Assembly: GCA_025922875.1 (NCBI GenBank)
Contig: JAICGZ010000013.1
Span: 1 to 42,682 of the forward strand
DNA from: Pyrinomonadaceae bacterium
Lineage (GTDB): Bacteria > Acidobacteriota > Blastocatellia > Pyrinomonadales > Pyrinomonadaceae
Length of the DNA: 42,682 bases
Direction: 5' to 3'
Part shown: positions 26,644-34,513 of the stretch, piece after piece
Layout: each line of letters starts with the position of its first letter
How positions within the stretch are numbered: the first letter of the stretch is position 1
Position numbers and translations under genes: made by a program
Notes under the pieces: model-generated
Told to the model about the DNA's origin: nothing
Databases searched by the model: none
The model's input: only the letters and a program-made list of their open reading frames with translations

Positions 26644-29204
26644 GGGCACGCAACACAATCGATCAATTGGCAACCGATGTTGAGCCTCTGAAGAGCGCTC
26701 CGCCGGAGGATGTTCAAGCAGCTCAAACTGAGCGTCTGCTTAAGGCCTGGAAAACTCCGACCGGCTGGCGTTACTGGTCTGCCGTAAACAACTCTGAAGT
26801 CGGACTCTGGTACACGGCCGCCACTTTTTTCTTTCTGCTCTTTGGCGGTGTTCTGGCGTTGCTGATGCGTATTCAGTTGGCGCGTCCGCGGAATGATTTC
26901 TTATCAGCTGAAGTCTACAACCAGGCCTTTACGGTTCATGGATCGGTGATGATGTTCTTGTTTGCGATACCGGTCTTTGAAGCTCTTGCCGTCATGTTCC
27001 TGCCGCAGATGCTGGGGGCGCGTGACCTTCCGTTTCCGCGATTGTCGGCCTTTGGTTTTTGGGCCTTCCTGCTCGGCGGCATTTTTCTCGCCGGCTCGAT
27101 CTTCTTCAATGCCGCGCCACAAGGCGGCTGGTTCATGTATCCGCCGTTGACTTCGAGCTATCAGAAGGGCATTGGACCTGATATCTGGTTGCTGGGATTC
27201 TCATTCATTGAGATTGCCGCGATCGCTGCCGCTGTCGAAATGATTGTGGGATCGCTCAAGTGCCGGCCCCCGGGAATGCGCATAAACCTCATCCCGCTTT
27301 ACGTCTGGTACGTGCTCGTAGCATCGATAATGATCCTGTTTGCGTTTCCACCGCTGATCGCCGGAAGCATGTTGTTGGAAGTCGAACGCGCGTTCGGCTG
27401 GCCCTTTTTCAATCCCGCAGGCGGCGGCGATCCACTGCTCTGGCAACACCTGTTCTGGCTGTTTGGGCATCCCGAGGTCTATATCATATTCCTGCCTTCG
27501 GTCGCGTTGATCGCCATGATCGTTCCTACATTTGCGAGGCGTGCGATCGTTGGTTACACATGGATCGTCCTGGCAGCAATTGGAACGGGCTTTCTCAGTT
27601 TTGGACTGTGGGTCCATCACATGTTCACCACCGGCTTGCCGGGCATTTCACTGGGCCTTTTCTCAGCGGCTTCGGAAGCGGTGGCCATTCCCACCGGAGT
27701 TCAGATCTTTTGTTTTCTTGCGACTATCGCGGCGGGTCGAGTAGTGCGGTCGGTCGCCATGCTCTTTTCAATGGGCGCTCTCGTGATCTTCGTGCTCGGT
27801 GGATTGACGGGGGTGATGGTCGCAATCGCACCTTTTGATTTTCAGGCGCACGATACATTTTTTGTCGTCGGACATTTTCATTATGTGTTAATCGGCGGGG
27901 CACTCTTTCCTATATTCGCGGCCTGTTACTACTTCTTTCCACTCGTCAACGGCAAGCAGCTCTCCGAAAAATTAGGAAGAGTTGGTTTCTGGATCGCCTT
28001 TATCGGCTTCAATGTCGCGTTCTTGCCTATGCACGTGACCGGCTTGCGCGGCATGCCACGGCGCGTTTTCACGTATGAAGCCGGAATCGGATTTGACGCG
28101 CTGAACCTTACTACCAGTATTGGCGCGTTTGTCCTCGCGATAGGCATCGGCGTGATTTTTTGGGACTTGCTGCGGCCCAAGGGAAAACAGCCCTACTCCG
28201 AACGCAACCCATGGAACGCGGGAACCTTGGAATGGACTCAGGAGATGCCGGGCAAGCCATGGGGCATTCGTTCTATACCGGAAATCGACAGCCGTTATCC
28301 CCTGTGGGACCAGCCGGATTTCATTCGCGACGTCGACGAAGGACGGTTCTACTTACCTGATGCCGAAGAAGGACTGAGAGAGACAATCGTCACGTCTCCG
28401 GTTGACGCCACGCCTGAGCAGATTCAACGGTTGCCTGGTCCGAGTTTCATTACTCTTATCGCCGCCCTGGCAACTGGTGGGTTTTTCGTATTCGGCACTT
28501 TTCACTGGTGGTGGCCTGCTTTGGGGAGCCTCGTGCTCGCGACGGGAGTAATCATTTACTGGTTGTGGACGGGAACCGGTCTCATACCTGAGAAACACGA
28601 AAAGGATGCAGGCCTCGGCTTAACGCTTCCACTCTACAGTTCAGGGCCTTCGTCAGTTTCGTGGTGGGCCGTCGTGATCACGATGCTGGCTGACTTCACT
28701 GCCTTCATGTGCGTCATCTTTGGTTACTTCTTTTTTTGGACCATCCATGATGATTTTCCTCCCGCAAACATCAACGGCCCGGGCGTGATGTGGCCCACCA
28801 TCGCCGCAATCACACTGTTGCTTGCATGGGCCTCCACGCTGCTCGCTCGACGCTGGAACAGGATGGATTGGCCCACCGGGTTCTATGCCGGAATTGTCGC
28901 CGCCGTCGTGCTGGCGCTTGCCGGCACAGCGTTCCTTTTGGCTGGTCCATGGTTTACTCGGCTCGATCCCACGAGCCACGTCTATTCAGCTACTGTTTGG
29001 ATACTGGTTATCTGGACCGCATTCCACATCGTGATAGGTGTCGTGATGCACGGTTATTGCGCTGCCCGAAGAATCGCACGCCGCATGACCGCGCGTTACG
29101 ACAGCGAAATCGTAAATGTCGCGGTCTACTGGCATTTCGTGGCGTTGACGGTAGTCATAACCGTGGCGGTGATCGCCGGCTTTCCGCTGCTGACCAGAGG
29201 TTGA
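26640..29204 (+). CDS. coxA: Cytochrome c oxidase subunit I fused to a subunit III-like domain
   Basis: 854 residues. Subunit I occupies about 1-560: heme a ligand region FTVHGSVMMFLF, the CuB/Tyr motif FGHPEVYIIFLPS, HHMFTTG, and HDTFFVVGHFHYVLIGG with the heme ligands. GHPEVY with Glu and Tyr places it in type A1 heme-copper oxidases. The loop after helix II reads IPVFEALAVMFLPQMLGARD, where many oxidases have GGFGN. The C-terminal ~250 residues carry further helices and end near YWHFVALTVV, a subunit III signature. A fused I+III chain reduces O2 to water and pumps protons at the inner membrane. The start overlaps the previous stop by four bases. Confidence 0.93.
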   Translation: MRARNTIDQLATDVEPLKSAPPEDVQAAQTERLLKAWKTPTGWRYWSAVNNSEVGLWYTAATFFFLLFGGVLALLMRIQLARPRNDFLSAEVYNQAFTVHGSVMMFLFAIPVFEALAVMFLPQMLGARDLPFPRLSAFGFWAFLLGGIFLAGSIFFNAAPQGGWFMYPPLTSSYQKGIGPDIWLLGFSFIEIAAIAAAVEMIVGSLKCRPPGMRINLIPLYVWYVLVASIMILFAFPPLIAGSMLLEVERAFGWPFFNPAGGGDPLLWQHLFWLFGHPEVYIIFLPSVALIAMIVPTFARRAIVGYTWIVLAAIGTGFLSFGLWVHHMFTTGLPGISLGLFSAASEAVAIPTGVQIFCFLATIAAGRVVRSVAMLFSMGALVIFVLGGLTGVMVAIAPFDFQAHDTFFVVGHFHYVLIGGALFPIFAACYYFFPLVNGKQLSEKLGRVGFWIAFIGFNVAFLPMHVTGLRGMPRRVFTYEAGIGFDALNLTTSIGAFVLAIGIGVIFWDLLRPKGKQPYSERNPWNAGTLEWTQEMPGKPWGIRSIPEIDSRYPLWDQPDFIRDVDEGRFYLPDAEEGLRETIVTSPVDATPEQIQRLPGPSFITLIAALATGGFFVFGTFHWWWPALGSLVLATGVIIYWLWTGTGLIPEKHEKDAGLGLTLPLYSSGPSSVSWWAVVITMLADFTAFMCVIFGYFFFWTIHDDFPPANINGPGVMWPTIAAITLLLAWASTLLARRWNRMDWPTGFYAGIVAAVVLALAGTAFLLAGPWFTRLDPTSHVYSATVWILVIWTAFHIVIGVVMHGYCAARRIARRMTARYDSEIVNVAVYWHFVALTVVITVAVIAGFPLLTRG

Positions 29205-29207
29205 AGA

Positions 29208-29582
29208 ATGAGAGAGACGGTGAACAAGCAGGAGACCCTCTGGTTGCTGGCGTTCTCGCCCGCGATTTGGGCCATCCACTTTCTATTGAGTTATGCGACC
29301 GCCTCCGTCTGGTGTGCAAAGATCTCAGGTCGTGATAACCCGATCGACGGCGCGCTACTGGCGATACTCGTGTACACCGTGCTCGCGCTGGCGGGAATTT
29401 TCGTCGTGGGCTGGCTTGGTTACAGGCGACACCGGATCGGCAACGGTAATTTGCCGCATGACGACGATACGCCGGAGGATCGAACTCGCTTTCTTGGTTT
29501 CGCGACCTTGCTGCTGTCGGGCCTGAGCGCGGTCGCGACGACGTTTTCTGCATTCGTGCTCTTTTTCTTCAGGAGATGTTGA
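29208..29582 (+). CDS. Small three-helix membrane protein of the oxidase operon
   Basis: 124 residues with hydrophobic segments at about 12-32 (LWLLAFSPAIWAIHFLLSY), 50-70 (ALLAILVYTVLALAGIFVV) and 97-120. A hydrophilic loop (RRHRIGNGNLPHDDDTPEDRT) separates the last two. I do not recognise a named family. Position between fused subunit I+III and CtaG suggests a subunit IV-like or assembly role, but that is inference from context. The ATG follows the previous stop by three bases. Its stop lies two bases before the preferred start of ctaG. Confidence 0.8.
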   Translation: MRETVNKQETLWLLAFSPAIWAIHFLLSYATASVWCAKISGRDNPIDGALLAILVYTVLALAGIFVVGWLGYRRHRIGNGNLPHDDDTPEDRTRFLGFATLLLSGLSAVATTFSAFVLFFFRRC

Positions 29583-29584
29583 CG

Positions 29585-30211
29585 ATGCGTCGTGCGTTCC
29601 TGATTGCGGGATTAGCAACACTACTCGCAGCCTGGCTTGGTCCACTGCCACGGCTGGCGCAAACGTCTTTCTCTGCACACATGATCATGCACATGGGCGT
29701 TGTCGCCGTTGCCTGTCCTTTGCTCGCTTTAGGGTTAAGGCAGACGAGACTTGACCCCGTACTCTTTGCTCCCGCGTTATTCGCGCCGATCGTTGCTTCG
29801 ATGCTGGAACTGATTGTTGTTTGGGCATGGCATGCTCCGGTCTTGCATCACCTTGCTCGCCACACCACCCTGGGACTTTTTCTCGAGCAATCAACGTTTT
29901 TGGTTTGCGGGTTACTGTTGTGGCTCTCAGCTTTCGGCGGCAATGAGGCAGAGCACAATTCAAGACGCGGCGCCGGCGTTATCGCGCTGCTGCTGACTTC
30001 AATGCACATGACGTTACTCGGAGCGTTGCTGGCCCTGGCGCCGCGACCGCTTTATCAACACGACACGCACACGGCGGCGCTCGCGGACCAACATCTGGGC
30101 GGCGCTGTGATGTTGATCGTAGGTGGCGTTTCGTATCTCGCCGGTGGGCTTGCGCTCGCCTTCGGGCTGTTGCGCGGATTCTCTCTTAAGACAGATAAGG
30201 CAAGACTCTGA
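29585..30211 (+). CDS. ctaG: CtaG-like cytochrome oxidase assembly protein
   Basis: 208 residues with seven or so hydrophobic helices and a conserved set of His residues: HMIMHMGVV, WAWHAPVLHH, SMHMTLLGALLA and DQHLGGAVML. This matches the Caa3_CtaG membrane family of Bacillus-type oxidases, thought to help form the copper center; it is unrelated to the Cox11 protein also called CtaG. An ATG at 29576 overlaps the previous gene, but AGGAG nine bases before the ATG at 29585 favours the later start. The stop TGA overlaps the ATG of the cytochrome c gene by one base. Confidence 0.86.
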   Translation: MRRAFLIAGLATLLAAWLGPLPRLAQTSFSAHMIMHMGVVAVACPLLALGLRQTRLDPVLFAPALFAPIVASMLELIVVWAWHAPVLHHLARHTTLGLFLEQSTFLVCGLLLWLSAFGGNEAEHNSRRGAGVIALLLTSMHMTLLGALLALAPRPLYQHDTHTAALADQHLGGAVMLIVGGVSYLAGGLALAFGLLRGFSLKTDKARL

Positions 30212-31425
30212 TGCGGCAGTCCGTGAAAATCTTGTTGCTATTGGCTGCCGGCGCAGCAGGTCTGTTCAAAAAAGTTGCGGCCGCTCCTTCCGATCGCGAA
30301 ATAAATAGTAAAGACGAACAAAAGCATTCGAAGCTAACGCTTTGGCAAGCGGCTAAGGTACTGATCCTGGCGGGAGTTGCCGTTGGAGTTATCGGGTTCC
30401 TGGTGTTGATTTCGGGGCTGGTGCCAATCAAAGCAAGTTCCGGACATTGGAGAGTGACGCGCTGGTTTCTTACCTTCGCGATGCATCGCTCCGTTGGGAC
30501 CTACAGTACGCCGATCGAGGCGCCGCCGCTTTCAGATCCGGTGCTCGTGCAAAAGGGAGCGAGTGCTTATGAAAACAATTGTCGTGTTTGTCACGGCAGT
30601 CCGAAGCTGCCGCATCCACCTGTGGCGCAACACATGCTTCCGCGCCCGCCATACTTGCCCCATGTCGTTTCAGAGTGGGACACCGAGGAACTCTTTCATA
30701 TCGTAAAACACGGTCTTAAGTTTACGGGAATGCCCGCCTGGCCCTCGCAGCAACGTGATGATGAGGTATGGGCTGTAGTTGCGTTTTTGCTGGAATTCCC
30801 GAAGTTGGATCAAAACAGTTATCGCGGTCTGGTTGGAACTGATGCGGCGGCGGAGTTTGGTGAGGCGTTCGATCAGGTGCTGAGACATTGTGAAAGCTGT
30901 CATGGCCCACAGGGAATGGGGCGTGGATTTGGCGCAGCACCACGGCTCGCCGGGCAAAAAGTGGACTACCTTTATTCATCTTTATCGGCATACGCTCGTC
31001 AACAGCGATACAGCGGAATCATGCAACCAGTAGCAGCGCGATTGAATGAGGAGCAGATGCAGAGACTCGCGCAGCATTACGCAAATCTGCCGCGCAATCT
31101 TCCAACTGAAACACCTGATGCGGCTGGGGCTGTTGAGCGCGGGCAGAAGATTGCAAACGAGGGAATCCGCGAGCAACGCATACCGGCATGCAACTCGTGT
31201 CATCGACAAAGCGGCCCGAGAAATCCGATCTATCCGGAACTGTCAGGACAGTACGCGAATTACATCGTCCTGCAATTGAAACTCTTCCAGCGCGAGCAAC
31301 GAGGCGGCACTTCCTATGCTCACCTGATGAGACACGTTGCGCCGAATCTAAGCAACGATCAAATGCAGGACGTCGCTAACTACTACGAATCGCTAGCCCC
31401 TCAAGTCGCTTCCGCTGCCCGGTAA
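30211..31425 (+). CDS. Membrane-anchored triheme cytochrome c
   Basis: 404 residues. A hydrophobic N-terminus and a second helix (AAKVLILAGVAVGVIGFLVLI, ~46-66) anchor it, followed by three class I cytochrome c domains with CRVCH (~124), CESCH (~227) and CNSCH (~327). The first resembles cytochromes of alcohol dehydrogenases or cbb3-type partners (GMPAW near 175 as a Met ligand). The last two are cytochrome c4/c553-like, with GIMQP and LMRHVAPNLS. The gene closes the oxidase operon and likely delivers electrons to subunit II. The stop codon abuts repeat copy 7. Confidence 0.9.
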   Translation: MRQSVKILLLLAAGAAGLFKKVAAAPSDREINSKDEQKHSKLTLWQAAKVLILAGVAVGVIGFLVLISGLVPIKASSGHWRVTRWFLTFAMHRSVGTYSTPIEAPPLSDPVLVQKGASAYENNCRVCHGSPKLPHPPVAQHMLPRPPYLPHVVSEWDTEELFHIVKHGLKFTGMPAWPSQQRDDEVWAVVAFLLEFPKLDQNSYRGLVGTDAAAEFGEAFDQVLRHCESCHGPQGMGRGFGAAPRLAGQKVDYLYSSLSAYARQQRYSGIMQPVAARLNEEQMQRLAQHYANLPRNLPTETPDAAGAVERGQKIANEGIREQRIPACNSCHRQSGPRNPIYPELSGQYANYIVLQLKLFQREQRGGTSYAHLMRHVAPNLSNDQMQDVANYYESLAPQVASAAR

Positions 31426-31529
31426 CTTCTCTGTGCAATCTCTGTGTTTTCTGTGTCTCTGTGGTTAATAATTGTTGGGGAAACACAAACCACAGCGACA
31501 CAGAGAACACAGAGGTTGCACAGAGAAGA
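31425..31529. repeat. CACAGAG hairpin repeat, copy 7
   Basis: Arms ACTTCTCTGTGCAATCTCTG and, inverted, ACACAGAGGTTGCACAGAG, with a loop near 31465-31487. The first base is the last base of the cytochrome c stop codon, so the repeat is the 3' end of the oxidase transcript. Confidence 0.92.
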
Positions 31530-31637
31530 CCTGATAGGTTAGCGGTGACACAAAAGTGAGACGGCTAACATCCCGGATATACATGCAATCGTTATTGTTT
31601 TGGAAACTAATGTAAGAAAAACAAGGAGGAGAACATC

Positions 31638-31820
31638 ATGGCAATGACACATCGCGATCCGGTATGCAATATGGAAGTTGACGAGCAAACTGCTGCCGGT
31701 CGCTCTCAATATCAGGGTGAGAATTATTATTTTTGCAGTCAAGACTGCAAACAGAAATTCGATCGGAACCCTGAGCAGTACGCGAAACAGAAAGGCCAAG
31801 GTGCAGGTAGAACCAGCTAA
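31638..31820 (+). CDS. YHS-domain protein
   Basis: 60 residues, one YHS domain: DPVCNMEVDEQTAAGRSQY, then YYFCSQDCKQKFDRNPEQYA. The Cys residues (DPVCNM and FCSQDC) can bind a metal. Such domains occur in metal-handling proteins and next to copper or heavy metal ATPases; here it stands alone. GGAGGAG lies seven bases before the ATG. It is followed by the retropepsin-like gene in another frame. Its location after an oxidase operon is compatible with copper handling, but nothing proves it. Confidence 0.9.
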   Translation: MAMTHRDPVCNMEVDEQTAAGRSQYQGENYYFCSQDCKQKFDRNPEQYAKQKGQGAGRTS

Positions 31821-31890
31821 TCACAGCCAACAAATCTCCGACCCGCCTGGTTCGCACGTGACCATTTCACGACGAATCGGAGGCGGGGTT

Positions 31891-32400
31891 GTGCGGCTTT
31901 TTGGTTTTTCCATTTTGCTGCTGGTCCTGTTGGCGCTCGGCTGCGGAGTGCCGAGCGCCATCTCGCCAGGTTCGCCGTCCGAGACCGCTCCCGGAGAAGT
32001 CAGTTTCCAGTTGGCAGGACCGAACGAGGCCGCGATGATTGTTCGCGTGAAGATTAACGGACAGGGGCCATATGACTTTGTACTCGACACAGGCGCGACC
32101 TTCACCTGCGTTGATCGACAACTGTCAGAAGAGTTGAAACTTCCCGATTGGAGTGGTCCCCTCGGATCCGTTGTTATCACGGGTGGTGAGGGTCAAATGG
32201 GATTCGTGAAGATCGATAGACTGGAACTAGGCGACACAGCCAGTGCAACAGACCTTGTCGCCTGCAAGCTGGACCTGAGCCGGATGCAGCCTCCGGGCTT
32301 CGGAATAAAAGGGCTGGTCGGGCTGAACTTCCTGAAAAGTTACCGCATGACGATTGACTTTGAGCGCAACACGCTGCGGCTGGATAAGCCGGGAGGGTAA
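31891..32400 (+). CDS. Retropepsin-like aspartic protease lipoprotein
   Basis: 169 residues from a GTG at 31891 that has GGAGG seven bases upstream. The N-terminus RLFGFSILLLVLLALGCG is a lipoprotein signal. The mature part has VKINGQGPYDFVLDTGATFT, where DTGA holds the catalytic Asp, and later GIKGLVGLNFLKSYRMTID, the usual end of a single-domain aspartyl protease lobe. As in retropepsins, two chains must dimerise to make an active site. It probably acts in the periplasm on an unknown target. The frame is open back to 31678, overlapping the YHS gene, but no earlier start has a good ribosome site. Confidence 0.82.
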   Translation: MRLFGFSILLLVLLALGCGVPSAISPGSPSETAPGEVSFQLAGPNEAAMIVRVKINGQGPYDFVLDTGATFTCVDRQLSEELKLPDWSGPLGSVVITGGEGQMGFVKIDRLELGDTASATDLVACKLDLSRMQPPGFGIKGLVGLNFLKSYRMTIDFERNTLRLDKPGG

Positions 32401-32455
32401 CCGCAAACAGACCGCCGCGTGCGGCATGCAGAAGAAGAAGAAAGCAGATGCTGAG

Positions 32456-32998
32456 ATGAAAAGTTTATTCAGCGCACCTTTACCAGTAGTACTCGTCCTG
32501 ATCTCATGGCTGGGCGTTGTCACAGTCGCGCAGAAGAGTAATTCATATAAAGTCAGTCCGGAACAGGTTGGAGAACTCCTGCACCGCCTTGACGAACATG
32601 CCGAGAGTTACCGCTCTCTCGTGGACATTCTGCTCGAGGTAAGCCGGCTTGACGGAACACCGCGCGAGAAGCGTTTAGATCTGCTGGTCGAAGAGTTCGA
32701 GCGTGAGGTTGACGCCCTCGAAGAACGATTTAACAAAAACGCTTCGACTGACACCGATGTAGAGCGCGTGCTGCGGGCCGCCGCGCGCGTTGACGCACCG
32801 CTCACGCGCGCACTTTCCGACCAGAGCCTTTCACCAGACGCTTCTCTGCGCGAAAGAGCGCGGACCGAGTGGGCTTTGCTCAAATCGAGCCTGAATAATC
32901 TTGCCGACTTCTACGAGATTAAGTGGGAGTGGGGCGAGCCGCCCGCACGCGCTGCAAGTGATGCGGCATCTGACGCGCGCACTGTTGGGCAGCGTTAA
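32456..32998 (+). CDS. Secreted helical protein with one copy of the LE-x-TD-x-F/W-x-W domain
   Basis: 181 residues. A signal peptide (SLFSAPLPVVLVLISWLGVV, cleavage near TVAQK) is followed by one ~115-residue helical unit. It shows the same pattern as the two units in the BON proteins at 6284 and 34514: LHRLDEHAESYRSLVD, then FEREVDALEERFNK, then RTEWALLKSSLNNLADFYEI, ending WEW. No BON domain is attached. It may be a stand-alone partner of those proteins. The frame opens at 32354, but the first 34 residues have no signal; the ATG at 32456 is chosen though its ribosome site is weak. The C-terminal tail is Ala/Asp rich. Confidence 0.72.
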   Translation: MKSLFSAPLPVVLVLISWLGVVTVAQKSNSYKVSPEQVGELLHRLDEHAESYRSLVDILLEVSRLDGTPREKRLDLLVEEFEREVDALEERFNKNASTDTDVERVLRAAARVDAPLTRALSDQSLSPDASLRERARTEWALLKSSLNNLADFYEIKWEWGEPPARAASDAASDARTVGQR

Positions 32999-33024
32999 TG
33001 ATTCCGTGATTGGACTTACTTGCT

Positions 33025-33145
33025 CTTCTCTGTGCAATCTCTGTGTTCTCTGTGTCTCTGTGGTTGTTTTTCTTAAGCAATTCATAACCACAGAGAACAC
33101 AGAGATTGCACAGAGAAGAAGTCGCGCAAGAGAGTTTTGTGCAAA
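33025..33145. repeat. CACAGAG hairpin repeat, copy 8
   Basis: Arms CTTCTCTGTGCAATCTCTGTG and, inverted, ACACAGAGATTGCACAGAG, with a loop near 33065-33086 and a decayed outer end (AGAGAGTTTTGTGCAAAG) at 33129-33146. It lies between the stops of two convergent genes. Confidence 0.9.
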
Positions 33146-33146
33146 G

Positions 33147-33596
33147 TCAGACCATCGCTTTATTAAACGCCATATATAACTCGGACAAACGATCCGTGGC
33201 GGCCGGATCGCTCCGCGCAAGCAATGTGATTAGTTCGTCTCGCTGATTCAATAACGGTCTCAGACTCTCCCTCTGAGCCGGCGTTAAGTCTGAAGGCCGG
33301 CCCAGTTCATCCACCTGTTCGAGTAATGAGGTGAAAAAATTACTGGCCGCCAAACGTGCACGCTCATATTCGCCGCGCCGCGCGTCAACTACTGCTGATG
33401 CAAGATCGTTCTCCAACCGGCAGAGTCTCAAGTTGCGCTCCGCTACATCGAGCTGGGCGCCGCGTTGGCGAGCTACAAGCCACATGGGAACCAAACCAAT
33501 GAGAAAAACTGCTACCAACACGACGGCATAAATAATGAAGCGACGACGCGTCGAACTATCCGCCTGCTCGTGTTCTTCGGGTTTTTCGCTGCTCAT
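33147..33596 (-). CDS. Small single-pass membrane protein (paralogue B)
   Basis: 149 residues. A charged N-terminus rich in E is followed by a basic patch (STRRR), one membrane helix (FIIYAVVLVAVFLIGLVPMW) and a helical soluble part. Shared with 12640-13122: ARRGEYERARLAASNFF and QRDELITLLARSDPAATDR, plus a Tyr/Asn near the end. The family is unknown to me. AAAGGA lies seven bases before the ATG at 33596; a TTG at 33602 is less likely. The gene is the third of a minus-strand set: BON paralogue 2, double PRC protein, this gene. Confidence 0.76.
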   Translation of the reverse strand: MSSEKPEEHEQADSSTRRRFIIYAVVLVAVFLIGLVPMWLVARQRGAQLDVAERNLRLCRLENDLASAVVDARRGEYERARLAASNFFTSLLEQVDELGRPSDLTPAQRESLRPLLNQRDELITLLARSDPAATDRLSELYMAFNKAMV

Positions 33597-33640
33597 GTTC
33601 AATTCCTTTCGTTGTCAATATTCACTGCCACAGAGAAAGC

Positions 33641-33660
33641 GGCGAGTGTCGCCACTCGCC
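33641..33660. terminator. Hairpin GGCGAGTG-TCGC-CACTCGCC
   Basis: An eight-base GC-rich stem with a four-base loop, between the PRC protein gene stop (33689) and the next minus-strand gene start (33596). There is no T-run, so it could be a transcript-processing or partial attenuation element rather than a full terminator. Confidence 0.4.
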
Positions 33661-33688
33661 ACTAAGGTTCTACTGCTCCGTGACGCCG

Positions 33689-34483
33689 CTACAGCCGTGG
33701 CTCCCAATACTTGGGGCGGCTGTAGTACTCGTAAAGCACGTCCTCGTAGGCGCGGCTCATCATCGTACGCGGATCATATTCAGGAGCATTCTTTATCTCC
33801 TGTCTCGAAAGACTTACGCTGACTCTCGAGTTGGGCCAACTGACCCCCGTGATCCACTCCGGCGAAACGACTACTTTCTTTCCTGGCCACCAATTCACCG
33901 TATCCACGACCATGTAGCGAATGACCCAGTTGGTATCGTCGACAATGAAATCTTCGACGTGGCCGATTTCGCCATCAGTCGCCTCGATGTAGTAACCCGT
34001 CACTTCAGCAGCGCTCCGCAGATGCGTGTCTTCAGCTTCCGGCAGCCGCTCAATCCGTGGCGCGGCCGCACTGCCGGTGGAACCGCTGACGCGGTCAGGG
34101 TATTTCATCGACCGTGTATCGTCCGGATAAAGTGGATATGCCGTTGCGCCCCAAAGAGCGGGACCACGCCAGTAGTACGGATAGCCAAAGTAATTCAGGT
34201 ATTCAGCTTCGCGCTGGCGCGAGACGGGCCGGTCTGTATATATGTCGGGGCTGTTCTTGATCTGTTCCTTGCTCAGCGTAGTTCGGAGTTCATCCGCCCG
34301 TTGCTTTGTCCTCAATGAAACGGGCGAAATCAGTACCTGCCTCCCTGGTATCCACTTGCCGGTATCGACGACGAGATAGCGGATAGCCCAATTCTCGTCG
34401 TCGAAAAGGAAGTCATCAACGCTACCGAAGTCGCCATCGGTAGCGTGAATCGTTTCGCCTCTCAGGCTCTTGATACTTAACAT
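33689..34483 (-). CDS. Protein with two PRC-barrel domains
   Basis: 264 residues. The first PRC-barrel domain is at LSIKSLRGETIHATDGDFGSV (~1-75), the second at VTGYYIEATDGEIGHVEDF (~160-235). Each has the D-G-x-I/F-G-x-V-x-D-F motif and an RYLVVDT or RYMVVDT strand. The linker is rich in Tyr, Trp and Pro. PRC-barrels act as small protein or RNA adaptors; stress-linked versions with two barrels are common in soil bacteria. There is no signal peptide, so it is probably cytoplasmic. It sits 30 bases after the BON paralogue 2 gene, so the two are likely co-transcribed. Confidence 0.9.
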   Translation of the reverse strand: MLSIKSLRGETIHATDGDFGSVDDFLFDDENWAIRYLVVDTGKWIPGRQVLISPVSLRTKQRADELRTTLSKEQIKNSPDIYTDRPVSRQREAEYLNYFGYPYYWRGPALWGATAYPLYPDDTRSMKYPDRVSGSTGSAAAPRIERLPEAEDTHLRSAAEVTGYYIEATDGEIGHVEDFIVDDTNWVIRYMVVDTVNWWPGKKVVVSPEWITGVSWPNSRVSVSLSRQEIKNAPEYDPRTMMSRAYEDVLYEYYSRPKYWEPRL

Positions 34484-34513
34484 CTTTCACTTCTCCTTTA
34501 CATGCATAGCTCG

